Below are positions 8,509-17,800 of a stretch of DNA of 64,000 nucleotides, piece after piece. Position 1 is the first letter of the stretch; each line of letters opens with the position of its first letter. Both the position numbers and the translations under genes were made by a program. Source of the stretch: Janthinobacterium agaricidamnosum NBRC 102515 = DSM 9628 (GTDB lineage: Bacteria > Pseudomonadota > Gammaproteobacteria > Burkholderiales > Burkholderiaceae_D); contig NZ_HG322949.1 in the NCBI RefSeq assembly GCF_000723165.1, positions 3,301,651 to 3,365,650 on the forward strand, written 5' to 3'. Under the pieces are notes generated by a model. It was not told where the DNA came from. It was given only the letters and a program-made list of their open reading frames with translations, and ran no database searches.

Positions 8509-9849
8509 ATGAACCCACCCAAGTTTGTTACCCGTCCGATCGATTTTTACCGCGCGGCCTGGCGCTGGCATTTTTATGCCGGCCTGATGGTCTTGCCCTT
8601 CATGATAGTGCTGGCCGTTACCGGCGCGATCTACCTGTTCCACAATGAAATCGACAACGTCCTGTACCGCGACTTGAAGACCGTTCCGGCCAGCAGCGCA
8701 GCCACGCGCCTGCCGGCCGACAGCATCGTCGCCGGCGCGCTGGCGGCCCATCCCGGCATCGCCTTCAATTACGCCCCGCCAGCGTGTCCACTGTGTTCGG
8801 CCCAGGTCAGCATCAAGCCGGCCCGCGGCGACAAGCTGCTGGTGTTCGTCGATCCGGCGCGCGGCGCCGTGCTGGGCGACTTGCCCTATCACGGCGGGTT
8901 TTCGTGGACCGTGCGTCAACTGCACAGCCTGAAGTATTTCGGCGCCATCGCCAGCGGCATGATCGAAATCGCCGCCGGCTGGAGCATCCTGCTGTTCTTT
9001 AGCGGGATTTACCTGTGGTGGCCGCGGCAAGCCGGCGGCGGCGTGCTGACGGTGCGCGGCGCGCCGAAACAGCGCGTGTTCTGGCGCGACCTGCACGCGG
9101 TGACCGGCATCCTGGCCGGCGCGTTGCTGCTGTTCCTGGCCGTGACCGGCATGCCGTGGTCGGTGCTGTGGGGCGCCAAGGTCAACCAGTGGGCCAACGG
9201 CAGCAATTTCGGCTACCCGGCCGGAGTCAAGGTCAGCCTGCCGATGTCGGGCGAGCACCTGAACCATACGGCGCCGACCAGCTGGTCGATGGAACAGTCC
9301 AAGGTGCCGATGTCGCACGAACATGAGCACCATCATGGCCAGGCCATCACGCTGCAACAGGCGCTCGACATCTTCGGCAAGCTGGGCCTGTCCCAGGGGT
9401 ATTCGGTCAGCCTGCCGTCCGGCGCGATGGGCGTGTATACCGGCTCGGTCTATCCGGCCGACGTGCACCGGCAGCGGGTGGTGCACCTGGACCGTTTTTC
9501 GGGCCAGGTCTTGCTGGACATGGACTATGCCCATTACGGTCCGCTGGCCAAGGGCATCGAATGGGGCATCAGCGTCCACCTCGGCCAGCAATTCGGGCTG
9601 GCCAATCAGCTGCTGATGCTGGCCGCCTGCCTCGCCATCGTGCTGCTGTCGGTATCGGGCGCCATCATGTGGTGGAAGCGCCGCCCTGCCGGCGCGCTGG
9701 GCGTGCCGCCGCTGCCGGCCGCGCCGCGCGCGCGCAAGGTGGTGTTTGCGCTGCTGGGCATCGGCGGGCTGCTGTTCCCGCTGGTCGGCGCATCAATGCT
9801 GGTGATGCTGCTGCTCGATTATCTGTTTGCGCGCCAGCGCCAGGCCTGA
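8509..9849 (+). CDS. PepSY-associated transmembrane protein (PiuB-like)
   Basis: A 446-aa inner-membrane protein with the PepSY_TM pattern. Helix 1 (WHFYAGLMVLPFMIVLAVTGAIYLF, residues 20-45) and helix 2 (GWSILLFFSGIYLWWP) are followed by the DLHAVTG motif and helix 3 (LAGALLLFLAVTGMPWSVLW). A histidine-rich loop (HEHEHHHG, near residue 268) and two further helices lie at the C-terminus. Two periplasmic PepSY repeats lie between the helices. Family members act in iron or siderophore utilisation, probably as membrane reductases that bind heme. The His-rich loop suggests metal contact. It follows the DUF2946 gene and resembles the membrane half of the protein at 1115-3781, so both may serve the same metal-reduction process (inference). 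Confidence 0.87.
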   Translation: MNPPKFVTRPIDFYRAAWRWHFYAGLMVLPFMIVLAVTGAIYLFHNEIDNVLYRDLKTVPASSAATRLPADSIVAGALAAHPGIAFNYAPPACPLCSAQVSIKPARGDKLLVFVDPARGAVLGDLPYHGGFSWTVRQLHSLKYFGAIASGMIEIAAGWSILLFFSGIYLWWPRQAGGGVLTVRGAPKQRVFWRDLHAVTGILAGALLLFLAVTGMPWSVLWGAKVNQWANGSNFGYPAGVKVSLPMSGEHLNHTAPTSWSMEQSKVPMSHEHEHHHGQAITLQQALDIFGKLGLSQGYSVSLPSGAMGVYTGSVYPADVHRQRVVHLDRFSGQVLLDMDYAHYGPLAKGIEWGISVHLGQQFGLANQLLMLAACLAIVLLSVSGAIMWWKRRPAGALGVPPLPAAPRARKVVFALLGIGGLLFPLVGASMLVMLLLDYLFARQRQA

Positions 9850-9935
9850 ACCTGGCAGGGCCGGCGCTTCCATGCGTGGCCATAAATGCATTACCATGCA
9901 AGCCTCGCTTATCGGCAAGGCAAGGCTCACACACG

Positions 9936-11351
9936 ATGAAACTGTATCAGGCGCTGGCCCATGAAATTTCGCAATCCATCCTCGACGGCGTGCTGCGTCC
10001 GGGCGACCGGCTGCCGTCGGTGCGCCAGGCTTGCGCCAGCCGCAATGTCAGTCCGTCGACGGTGTTCCAGGCCTATTACGTGCTGGAGGCGCAAGGCTTG
10101 ATCGAGGCGCGCGAGCGTTCCGGTTATTTTGTCGCGGTCAGCGCCCAGCCGCTGCCGCCGGAACCGGACGCGCCATCGCTGCCGGACGAAGATGCGGTCG
10201 ACCTCGACGTCAGCGAACAAGTGTTCGAGGTGCTGAAATCGACGATGACGCGCGAGGTGGTGCCGCTCGGCTCGGCCTTCCCCAGTCCGCTGCTGTTCCC
10301 GATGGCGAAACTGGCGCGGATGATGTCGCGCAGCGTGCAAAACCTCGATCCGTGGGCCACCGTCGACGACCTGACGCCCGGCAATGCGCGACTGCGCCGG
10401 CAAATCGCGCTGCGCTACCTGATCGACGGCCTGCACGTGCAGACCGACGACATCGTCATCACCAACGGTGCGCTGGAAGCGCTGAACCTGTGTCTGATGG
10501 CGGTCACCCGTCCCGGCGACGCGGTGCTGATCGAGGCGCCGACCTTTTACGCGGCGCTGCAATCGATCGAACGCAACGGCTTGCAGGCGATCGCCGTGCC
10601 GACCCACCCGCGCGAAGGCATCGACCTGGCCGCCGCCGAACGGGCGCTGCAGCGGCACCGGCCGAAGGCGTGCTGGCTGATGACCAATTTCCAGAATCCG
10701 CTCGGCAGCCTGATGCCGGAACAGAAAAAGCGCGCGCTGGTGCAGCTGCTGGCGCGCTACAACGTGCCGCTGATCGAGGACGACGTGTACGGCGAACTGT
10801 ACTTCGGCGGCAAACGGCCGGTGCCGGCCAAGGCCTTCGACACCGAGGGCCTGGTGATGCACTGCTCGTCGTTCTCGAAATGCCTGGCGCCCGGCTACCG
10901 GGTCGGCTGGGTCGCGGCCGGACGCTTTGCCCGGCAAGTCGCGCGCCACAAGCTGACCACCACGCTGAATACGCCCGCGCCGACCCAGGGCGCGCTGGCG
11001 CTGTACCTGGAAAGCGGCGGCTACGACCACCACCTGCGCCTGCTGCGCCATGCACTGGCGCGCCAGCAGGCGTCGTTCATGGAAGCGGTTGGACGCTATT
11101 TCCCGGCCGGCACCCGGGCCACCCGGCCGCGCGGCGGTTATTTCCTGTGGCTGGAATTGCCAAACGGCGTAGATGCGCTGAAAGTCCATCAACTGGCGCT
11201 GGCCCAGGGCGTCAGCGTGGCGCCGGGACCGATCTTTTCATCGCAAAAGGAATTCGGCAACTGCCTGCGCCTGAACTACGGCCACATCTGGGATGCGCGG
11301 GTCGAGGCGGCGCTGGCCACCGTCGGCGGCATCGTCGCCAGCCTGGCCTGA
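9936..11351 (+). CDS. MocR-type GntR regulator with aminotransferase domain
   Basis: A 471-aa protein with an N-terminal winged helix of the GntR type (ALAHEISQSILDGVLRPGDRLPSVRQACASRNVSPSTVFQAYYVLEAQGLIEARERSGYFV, split by normal spacing) and a class I aminotransferase fold from about residue 95. The fold includes ITNGALEALNLCLMAVTRPGD, the FQNPLG motif, EDDVYGELYF and the PLP lysine in SSFSKCLAPGYRVGW. Proteins of this design sense PLP or an amino compound and usually regulate a nearby gene. The adjacent same-strand genes are the sulfite-reductase-like gene and the EamA exporter. Control of the exporter is plausible but not shown. The start is the ATG at 9936, which gives the full winged helix. 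Confidence 0.92.
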   Translation: MKLYQALAHEISQSILDGVLRPGDRLPSVRQACASRNVSPSTVFQAYYVLEAQGLIEARERSGYFVAVSAQPLPPEPDAPSLPDEDAVDLDVSEQVFEVLKSTMTREVVPLGSAFPSPLLFPMAKLARMMSRSVQNLDPWATVDDLTPGNARLRRQIALRYLIDGLHVQTDDIVITNGALEALNLCLMAVTRPGDAVLIEAPTFYAALQSIERNGLQAIAVPTHPREGIDLAAAERALQRHRPKACWLMTNFQNPLGSLMPEQKKRALVQLLARYNVPLIEDDVYGELYFGGKRPVPAKAFDTEGLVMHCSSFSKCLAPGYRVGWVAAGRFARQVARHKLTTTLNTPAPTQGALALYLESGGYDHHLRLLRHALARQQASFMEAVGRYFPAGTRATRPRGGYFLWLELPNGVDALKVHQLALAQGVSVAPGPIFSSQKEFGNCLRLNYGHIWDARVEAALATVGGIVASLA

Positions 11352-11442
11352 TCCGGTTTACGGACAAGCTTCTGCTGCTGTTGCGGCCGGCCGCCGTGGC
11401 TTACAGTGAAGCGCTTTCAACCTGCCTCCCGCGCCCCCATCC

Positions 11443-12126
11443 ATGTATGTCCACGACCAGAGCCAGTTGCGGGCCGCCGCACGGCGCCTGCAACGCTACC
11501 GGCAGCAGCTCAGGCGCCATGCCGCCGGCCAGTCGAGCGCGGCCGAATTCGGCCTGGCGCTGGCCGATAACGGCTTGTCCAGCGCCGGCCATGGATGGAC
11601 ACTGGCGGTCGCCCTGCCGCACGGCATGCTGACGGCCCGGCAGCTGCGCATGCTGGCCTATGTGGCGCGGCGCTGGGACAAGGGTTATGCCCGCCTCGCC
11701 GGCCAGCACCAATGGCACTTCGATTGGCCGCGGCTGGAAGACACGCCGCGCATGCTGGCCGACCTGGCCACGGCGCAGCTGTATCCGGCCCAGGCTGGCG
11801 CCGACCTGCCCGCGCATCACATCCGGGCGCCCGCTTACCGGCCCGCTCCCGCCAACCCGGACCATGCCCCGGCAACGCCGGCTTTTGCGCGCTGGCTGGC
11901 GGCCCATGCGCAGCCCCATCATATCGATGGCTATGCCGGCGTGACGATCCCGCTGCAAGCCGGGCGCATCACGGCCGACCAGATGGATGCGCTGGCCGAC
12001 CTGGCGCAGGCCTACGGCCACGGCGAATTGCGCGCCGCGCCGGGATCGGGACTGATTTTTCCGGACCTGCCGCGCGCCAGCCTGTTCGCGCTGTGGCGCC
12101 AGCTGGACGTGCTGAACCTGGCCTGA
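11443..12126 (+). CDS. Cysteine-free sulfite-reductase-like protein lacking the siroheme and Fe-S regions
   Basis: This 227-aa protein matches the two ferredoxin-like half-domains of the CysI hemoprotein and nothing else. The first half (residues about 40-112: LPHGMLTARQLRMLAYVARRWDKGY, WPRLEDTPRMLADLATAQ, each a CysI block) and the second half (about 148-227: AFARWLAAHAQPHHIDGYAG, TADQMDALADLAQAYGHGELR, DLPRASLFALW) are joined by a short Pro/Ala linker. In a full CysI the siroheme domain lies between them and the CxxxxxC...CxxxC cluster region follows. Here the protein stops just before that cluster. It has no cysteine at all, and the TTRQN-type active-site arginine is replaced (AGQHQ near residue 86-90). 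It cannot be a working sulfite reductase. It could be a decaying fragment or a repurposed scaffold; the frame is intact and the codons look normal. Confidence 0.75.
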   Translation: MYVHDQSQLRAAARRLQRYRQQLRRHAAGQSSAAEFGLALADNGLSSAGHGWTLAVALPHGMLTARQLRMLAYVARRWDKGYARLAGQHQWHFDWPRLEDTPRMLADLATAQLYPAQAGADLPAHHIRAPAYRPAPANPDHAPATPAFARWLAAHAQPHHIDGYAGVTIPLQAGRITADQMDALADLAQAYGHGELRAAPGSGLIFPDLPRASLFALWRQLDVLNLA

Positions 12127-12208
12127 ACCCGCCCCTGGCGCGGCACGGATTTGCATCCACGCCGCACAAACGCTAAGCTGCATGCTCTTTGCATAATAAA
12201 GATCGCCG

Positions 12209-13147
12209 ATGAAACGTGGAATAGCCTATGCGGGCATGGCCGGAGCCGCCTGGGGCCTGGTATTCTTGATGCCAAAACTGCTGCCTGAATTCAGCCCGCT
12301 GATGATCAGTTGCGGCCGTTTTTTACTGTACGGCGCCGTCTCGCTGCTGGTCGCCGCGCCGCGCGCGCGCCGCCTGCTGGCGATGCTGACCCGGACCGAC
12401 CTGCTATTGCTGGTGCAACTGGCGCTGCTCGGCAACCTGCTGTATTACATGCTGCTGTCGGCATCGGTGCAAATGGCCGGCGTCGCCACCGCCTCGCTGA
12501 TCATCGGCGTGCTGCCGGTGACGATCACACTGGCAGGCCGGCGCGACAGCGGCGCCGTGCCGCTGGCGCGGCTGGCCTGGCCGCTGACCATGGTGATCGC
12601 CGGCATCGCCTGCATCAACCTCGACACCCTGCTGGCGGCGGACGCGGAACAGGCGTCAGTGATGACCGTGGCGACCGGCGTCGTCTGCGGTTTCGGCGCG
12701 CTGCTGTGCTGGACCATCTTCGCCGTCGTCAACACGCGCCACCTGAAGAAGAGCCACATCAACAGCAGCGACTGGGCCACCTTGTGGGGCATCGTCAGCG
12801 GCTTGCTGAGCATTCCGATCTGGCTGCTGGCGCAGCTGTTCTCGGTCGGCGGCACCGGCATCGAGGCGCCGCCCGAGCGCTGGCTGATGTTCTGGGGCGT
12901 CTGCCTGACGGCGGCGATATTCGCTTCCTGGTTCGGCAACCGCATGTGGAACGCCGCGTCGCGCCGCCTGCCGATGACACTGGGCGGCCAGCTGATCGTA
13001 TTCGAAACCCTGTTCGCGCTGCTGTATGGTTTTATCTATGCGCACCGGCTGCCCGGCGCGCTGGAAATCGCCGCGATGCTGCTGCTGATCGGCGGCGTGT
13101 GCTGGACCGTGCGGCGCCATGCGCCATCGGCGGCGCCGGCCCATTGA
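12209..13147 (+). CDS. EamA/DMT-family exporter
   Basis: A 312-aa integral membrane protein with about ten hydrophobic helices in two EamA repeats: the first from GMAGAAWGLVFLMPKLLP, the second from VVCGFGALLCWTIFAVVNTRHL to LIVFETLFALLYGFIYAHRLPGALEIAAMLLLIGGVCW. The conserved repeat end is visible. Drug/metabolite transporters of this type export amino acids or metabolites across the inner membrane. The MocR regulator upstream makes an amino-acid-like substrate likely, by inference. It is convergent with the MFS gene; only about 50 bp separate them. Confidence 0.9.
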   Translation: MKRGIAYAGMAGAAWGLVFLMPKLLPEFSPLMISCGRFLLYGAVSLLVAAPRARRLLAMLTRTDLLLLVQLALLGNLLYYMLLSASVQMAGVATASLIIGVLPVTITLAGRRDSGAVPLARLAWPLTMVIAGIACINLDTLLAADAEQASVMTVATGVVCGFGALLCWTIFAVVNTRHLKKSHINSSDWATLWGIVSGLLSIPIWLLAQLFSVGGTGIEAPPERWLMFWGVCLTAAIFASWFGNRMWNAASRRLPMTLGGQLIVFETLFALLYGFIYAHRLPGALEIAAMLLLIGGVCWTVRRHAPSAAPAH

Positions 13148-13198
13148 CGCCGTTTTTTTAAATTCCCGAGACCGCCCGGACAGTCCTTCTTGTCGCCA

Positions 13199-14644
13199 TC
13201 AGCGGCGTCGCGCCAGATGATTACCCGCCAGCGGCGCCAGCTTGAGCATATCGCCCAAGCCAAGCAGGCTGACCAGTCCGACCAGCAAAAAAGCCAGCCG
13301 GAAGTCGGCCGCCGGCATGCGATCCAGTCCGAGCATGCCCGACAGCCAATGGCCGAAGCGCACGCCAACCGCGCCCAGCGCAATGCCCAGCCCCATTGCC
13401 ACCTGCACGATGGTACTGAACAGGGTGTTGGCGGCGGCCATGCGCTGTTGCGCAATATCGGAAAAGGCCAGCGTGTTCAAGGCCGTGAATTGCATCGAAC
13501 GGGTCAGGCCGACGCAGAACAGCAGCAGCGCGACCAGCCACGCCGGTGTGCCGGGCGTCAGCAGCGCACAGGCCAGCAGCAAGGCGACATTCAGCAAACC
13601 ATTCACCAGCAGCACCGGCTTGAAACCGAAACGGCGCAAGATGCCGGTGGTGGCCGGCTTCATCGCCAGGTTACCGCCGAACACCGCGATCACCAGCAGG
13701 CCTGCATGGAAAGCGTCCAGGCCGAAGCCGACCTGGAACATCAGCGGCAGCAGGAACGGCACCGCGTCGATCCCCATGCGGAACAGGGAACCGCCGAAAA
13801 TGGTAACCGCGAACGTCGGCGTCTTCAGCATCGACAGGTCAAGCAGCGGATGCGCGGCGCGGCGCAGATGCCATATTTCGACTGCCAGCAAGACCAGGCC
13901 GGCGCAGAAAAATCCGCCGGCGCCGCACCATGGCGCATCGGGCTGGCTCAATTGTCCGGCGCCCCAGGTCAGGCAGAGTATGGCGCCGCCGCCGAGCACA
14001 AAACCGGGCCAGTCGAACGGTTTGCGCGGCGCCGGAGGACGCTCGGGGATCAGTTGCAAGGCCAGCGCCAGCGCAATCAGGCCCAGCGGCAGGTTGAGGT
14101 AGAAAATCCAGCGCCACGACGCATAGCTGGTGATAAAACCGCCAACCGCCGGCCCCAGCACCGGCGCCACCAGCGCCGGCCAGGTCAGCGTCGCGATCAC
14201 GCTGATCAAACGCTCCTTCGGCGTATCGCTGAGCACCAGCAGCCGGCCTACCGGCACCATCATCGCGCCGCCGGCGCCTTGCAGCGCACGCAGCAAGACA
14301 AATTCCGTCAAGCCCTGCGCCAGGCCGCATAATACCGACGCCAGCGTGAAAATGGCCAGCGCCGCCGCGAACACCCTGCGCGGGCCGTAGCGGCCGGCGA
14401 CCCAGCCGCTGATCGGAATGAAGACGCCCAGTGTCAGCAGATATACGCTGACGCCCACGCCCAGGTCGAGCGGCGCGACGCCAAACGAGCGCGCGATATC
14501 CGGCACGGCGGTGGTGATCACCGTGCCATCAAGGTTTTCCATGAAGAAGGCGCCCGCCACCAGGAAAGTAATCCACAGGGTGCGCCGGCGATCCGCCTCG
14601 GCCGCCGCTGTTGTGCTGTTGTCTTGCCGTCCGTTGCTTGTCAT
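13199..14644 (-). CDS. MFS transporter of the DHA2 (EmrB/QacA) type
   Basis: A 481-aa membrane protein with a pattern of about 14 helices. It carries family motifs near helix 1 (FMENLDGTVITTAVPDIARSF, the DHA2 motif D1) and the MFS loop motif between helices 2 and 3 (SGWVAGRYGPRRVF). The antiporter motif C region (LVAPVLGPAVGGFITSYASWRWIFYLNLPLG) is intact. Such proteins expel drugs or toxic metabolites by proton antiport. Its upstream region holds repeat copy B, and no dedicated regulator sits next to it. Confidence 0.92.
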   Translation of the reverse strand: MTSNGRQDNSTTAAAEADRRRTLWITFLVAGAFFMENLDGTVITTAVPDIARSFGVAPLDLGVGVSVYLLTLGVFIPISGWVAGRYGPRRVFAAALAIFTLASVLCGLAQGLTEFVLLRALQGAGGAMMVPVGRLLVLSDTPKERLISVIATLTWPALVAPVLGPAVGGFITSYASWRWIFYLNLPLGLIALALALQLIPERPPAPRKPFDWPGFVLGGGAILCLTWGAGQLSQPDAPWCGAGGFFCAGLVLLAVEIWHLRRAAHPLLDLSMLKTPTFAVTIFGGSLFRMGIDAVPFLLPLMFQVGFGLDAFHAGLLVIAVFGGNLAMKPATTGILRRFGFKPVLLVNGLLNVALLLACALLTPGTPAWLVALLLFCVGLTRSMQFTALNTLAFSDIAQQRMAAANTLFSTIVQVAMGLGIALGAVGVRFGHWLSGMLGLDRMPAADFRLAFLLVGLVSLLGLGDMLKLAPLAGNHLARRR

Positions 14645-14669
14645 CCACTTCGCCTTGCTCTGCGCCTTA

Positions 14670-14769
14670 GCGCGCCCAACAAAACATCCATGGCAGCGTT
14701 ACATTGCCTTGTCGACCATTCGTACTGCCTACGGCAATACGCCTTGTGCTGAACGCTTTGTTAGACGCG
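14670..14769 (-). repeat. Hairpin repeat, copy B (inverted relative to copy A)
   Basis: The complement of this stretch repeats the sequence of 1001-1065. It begins with GCGTCTAACAAAGCG, shares CAAGGCAATGTAACG and GCCATGGATGTTTTG, and ends with a GCGCGC arm. The centre is about 35 bp longer than in copy A. The outer arms are again mutually complementary. Confidence 0.7.
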
Positions 14770-14838
14770 GTGACTCTTTTTTATGCGATATCGGCGATGC
14801 CGCATCTTGTTATGGCCCGCCAGCCGACGCTCAAAACC

Positions 14839-17800
14839 TCATTTCGACGCCAGGCCCAGCTTCAATTGCACCTGCTTGCCGGTCTCGGCGCCGATTTTCT
14901 CGGCCTTGCCGGCACCGGTGCTGGCCGGATCGACGCCGGCTTCCCGCAGCGCGGCGAGGATCGCGCCGGCCCGCTGCGCACCCAGCTTGTTCAGCGCATC
15001 GGCCGGCAGCGGCTGGCTTTGCTCCAGCCGTTCGCGCAGCTTGCCATAAAAAGCGCCGGCATCGGCCACCTGCGGTTCGCCCTGGATCATCTTGCCGAGC
15101 CGCTGCCAGACCGGCAGTTTCTTTTGCCCGGCGGCGCTGTCGGCGGCCGGTACGGTGGCAGCGGCCTCTGCCGCTGTCTTCTGTTTATCCAGTTCGGCCG
15201 CGCCAAACCGTTCGGCGTACAGCTCGCGCAAGGCGCCCCGTACCTTGCGCTCGCCCAGGCTCAACGGGCCCGGTTGTTCGCCCGCCTCCAGCTTGATGCC
15301 GGCACGCGTGGCGACCGCGCGCCGCAGCGCCGCTTCGCGCAGCGCTGCGGCGTCGCTGTCGCTGTACTGTTGCGGCACCGCCAGTTTCAGTTGCGCGCGC
15401 CTGGCGAGGATCTGCGCCACCTGTTTCAGCTTTTCCCGTTCCGGCGGCAGCAGCACGGCGCTGCCGGCGTCGAAATCGATCGATTCCAACTTGTCGGCGC
15501 TGATGCCCAGCAAGCTGCCCAATGCGCGGAATGGCGACGTGACGATCCTGGTCAGCACATTGCCGATGGCTTTCCAGATCACCGCGCCATAGCTGAACTT
15601 CGGATCGTTCATGTCGCCCGACACCGGCAAGCCCAGGTCGATGCGGCCATCCGCATCCTTTAATATCGCCAGCGCCAGTTCCAGCGGCAGTTTCAGCGCA
15701 TCCGGGCTGTCGATGCGTTCGCCCAGCGTCAGCTTGTCGAGCACGATCTGGTTGCTGCCGTCGAGCTGGCGGTTGCGCACCTTGTATTGCAGGTCGAGCG
15801 AGATTTTTCCTTCGGCGATCTTGTAGCCGGCGAACTTCATGCTGTACGGCGACGCCGACACCATGTCGACGTTCTTGAACACCACGTTCAAGTCGGTATT
15901 GTCGCTCGGCGCGAACGGATTCAACTGGCCACGGATGCGCGCCATGCCGAAATCATCGATGCGGCCATCGAGTTCGATCTGGCTGCGCGTATCGCGCTGC
16001 GACGACAGGCCGGTCACCACGCCGTTCAATTCATAGATCTTGGCGCCGAATTGCGGCCGCAGGCTCAGGTCCGAAAAATCGAGCTTGGCGTTCTGCACGC
16101 GCACCCGCCGCACCCGCACCGGGAAGGAACTGTCGGCCGCCTGCGGCTCGGCCCTGGACTCCGGCTGCGCCGCCTCGGCCGGCGCAGGCTGGCGCACCAG
16201 CAGCCGCTGCGCATTCAGGCTGCGGTCGTTTTCGATCATCAGCTTGGCGTTCGGCTCGACGATGCGCAATTCCGGGATATCCAGCAAGTCGGGCGCTACG
16301 CTGACATGCAATTTATCGGCGCGCACGCTTTTCCACGACGCGAAGCGCTCGCCATTGAGCTCATTCAGGACCAGCCCGGCGATATCGAGCGCACCCGCAT
16401 AACGCAGCCTGGCGCTTTTCGCCGTGCCGTTGCCGGTGGTCAGCCGGCCATGCGCCGAGATGCTGCCGCCGGCGATTTTCAATTTTAAATAGTTGGCCAG
16501 CAAAGGCTGTACCGGGGCCAGCGCCAGCTGTTTCAGGGTCAGTTCGGTATCGAGCGCGCCAGTGGCCGGCACCACCTTGCCTTGCGCCGCCAATTGGCCG
16601 CCTTCGCGCAAGCCGACGCCAAGGTCGAACTTCAACGGCTGCTTCAAGTCGCTGCCGGCGCCGGCCACTTTCAAGTTGAAGTCGTGCAGATTGCCCTTGA
16701 TGCCGCTGGCGGCATCGTCGAAACGGGCGCCGAACCGGTTCACTTCGACGCTGGCGGCGGCAAACGACCAGGGCGCAGCGACTGTTTCTTCGGGCGCGGC
16801 CCTGGCTTTGGCCGGGCCGGCTTTCGGCAAATGGTCCAGCAAGGCGAACCGGCCCCTGGCGTCGCGCGCCAGGTCGATTTGTCCGCCATCGGCATACAGG
16901 CGCTGGACGCTGGCGCGGCGTCCGGCCAGGTCGACTGCGCCGCCGTCAAAGCCCGCATGCGCCAGCTTGAACGGCGTTTGTCCAGCGCGCTCCAGTGTCA
17001 GGCCGGCCAGCGAAAAAGCGGCGTCGGCGACTGTCAACTTGAGACCCGCGGCGGCCTGCTCGGCGTCCAGCTTCAACGCCAGGTGCAGGTCGTCGGCGCC
17101 GACCTGCAGCGCCGGACGCAGCGTTTCATCGATGGCGCGCACGGCCAGCCGGTCCAGCGACACTTGCCTGACTTGCACTTTCCAGTTGCCGGCGGCGGCC
17201 GGCTTGACGTCGGCGGCAGGGACGGCAGCCGTTGGCGCCGCCATCAAATTGGCCAAGTCCAGTTCGCCATTGGCGTCGCGCCGCATGCGGATGCTGCCGC
17301 CGTCGAGCCGCACGCCGCCCACTGTCGCCTGGCGGCGCACCAGGTCGGCGGCCACGTCGCGGACCTCGAACAGCTTGAGCGTGGCGAACGGATCGGCTGA
17401 CTTACCTTGGCCATCCTTGTGCACCAGCGCCAGTTCGGACAAGCTCAAACCGGCGCCGGCCAGGCTGGCTTGCAGCTTGCCGTCGGCATAGGAAAACCGG
17501 TAAGGCAGTGTGGCGGACAGCTGGCCGCCGCTGACTTCCGCCTTGGTATAGGACTTCAGGTAAGCGGCCAGCCCCGGCAGCGAAGCGTTCTTCAAGATCA
17601 GTTCGCCGCTGCCGCGGATCGGATTGACCGACGCGGTGCCGCGCCAATACAGCTTGCCGCCGCGCGCCGCATCGGCGCTGAAGGTGTAGCTGCCATTCTG
17701 GTCGGGCAGCGTGCTCAGCTTGTCGAGCGTGAAATCGATCGGCGTAAACGTGTCGGCGTAACCGGCGCGCCGGTCTTGCAAGTCGACCTTGCCCTGCTCC

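Noticed and set aside
11443..12126. Reading this gene as a functional sulfite reductase
   Set aside because: The siroheme region and all Fe-S cysteines are absent, and the TTRQN arginine is changed.
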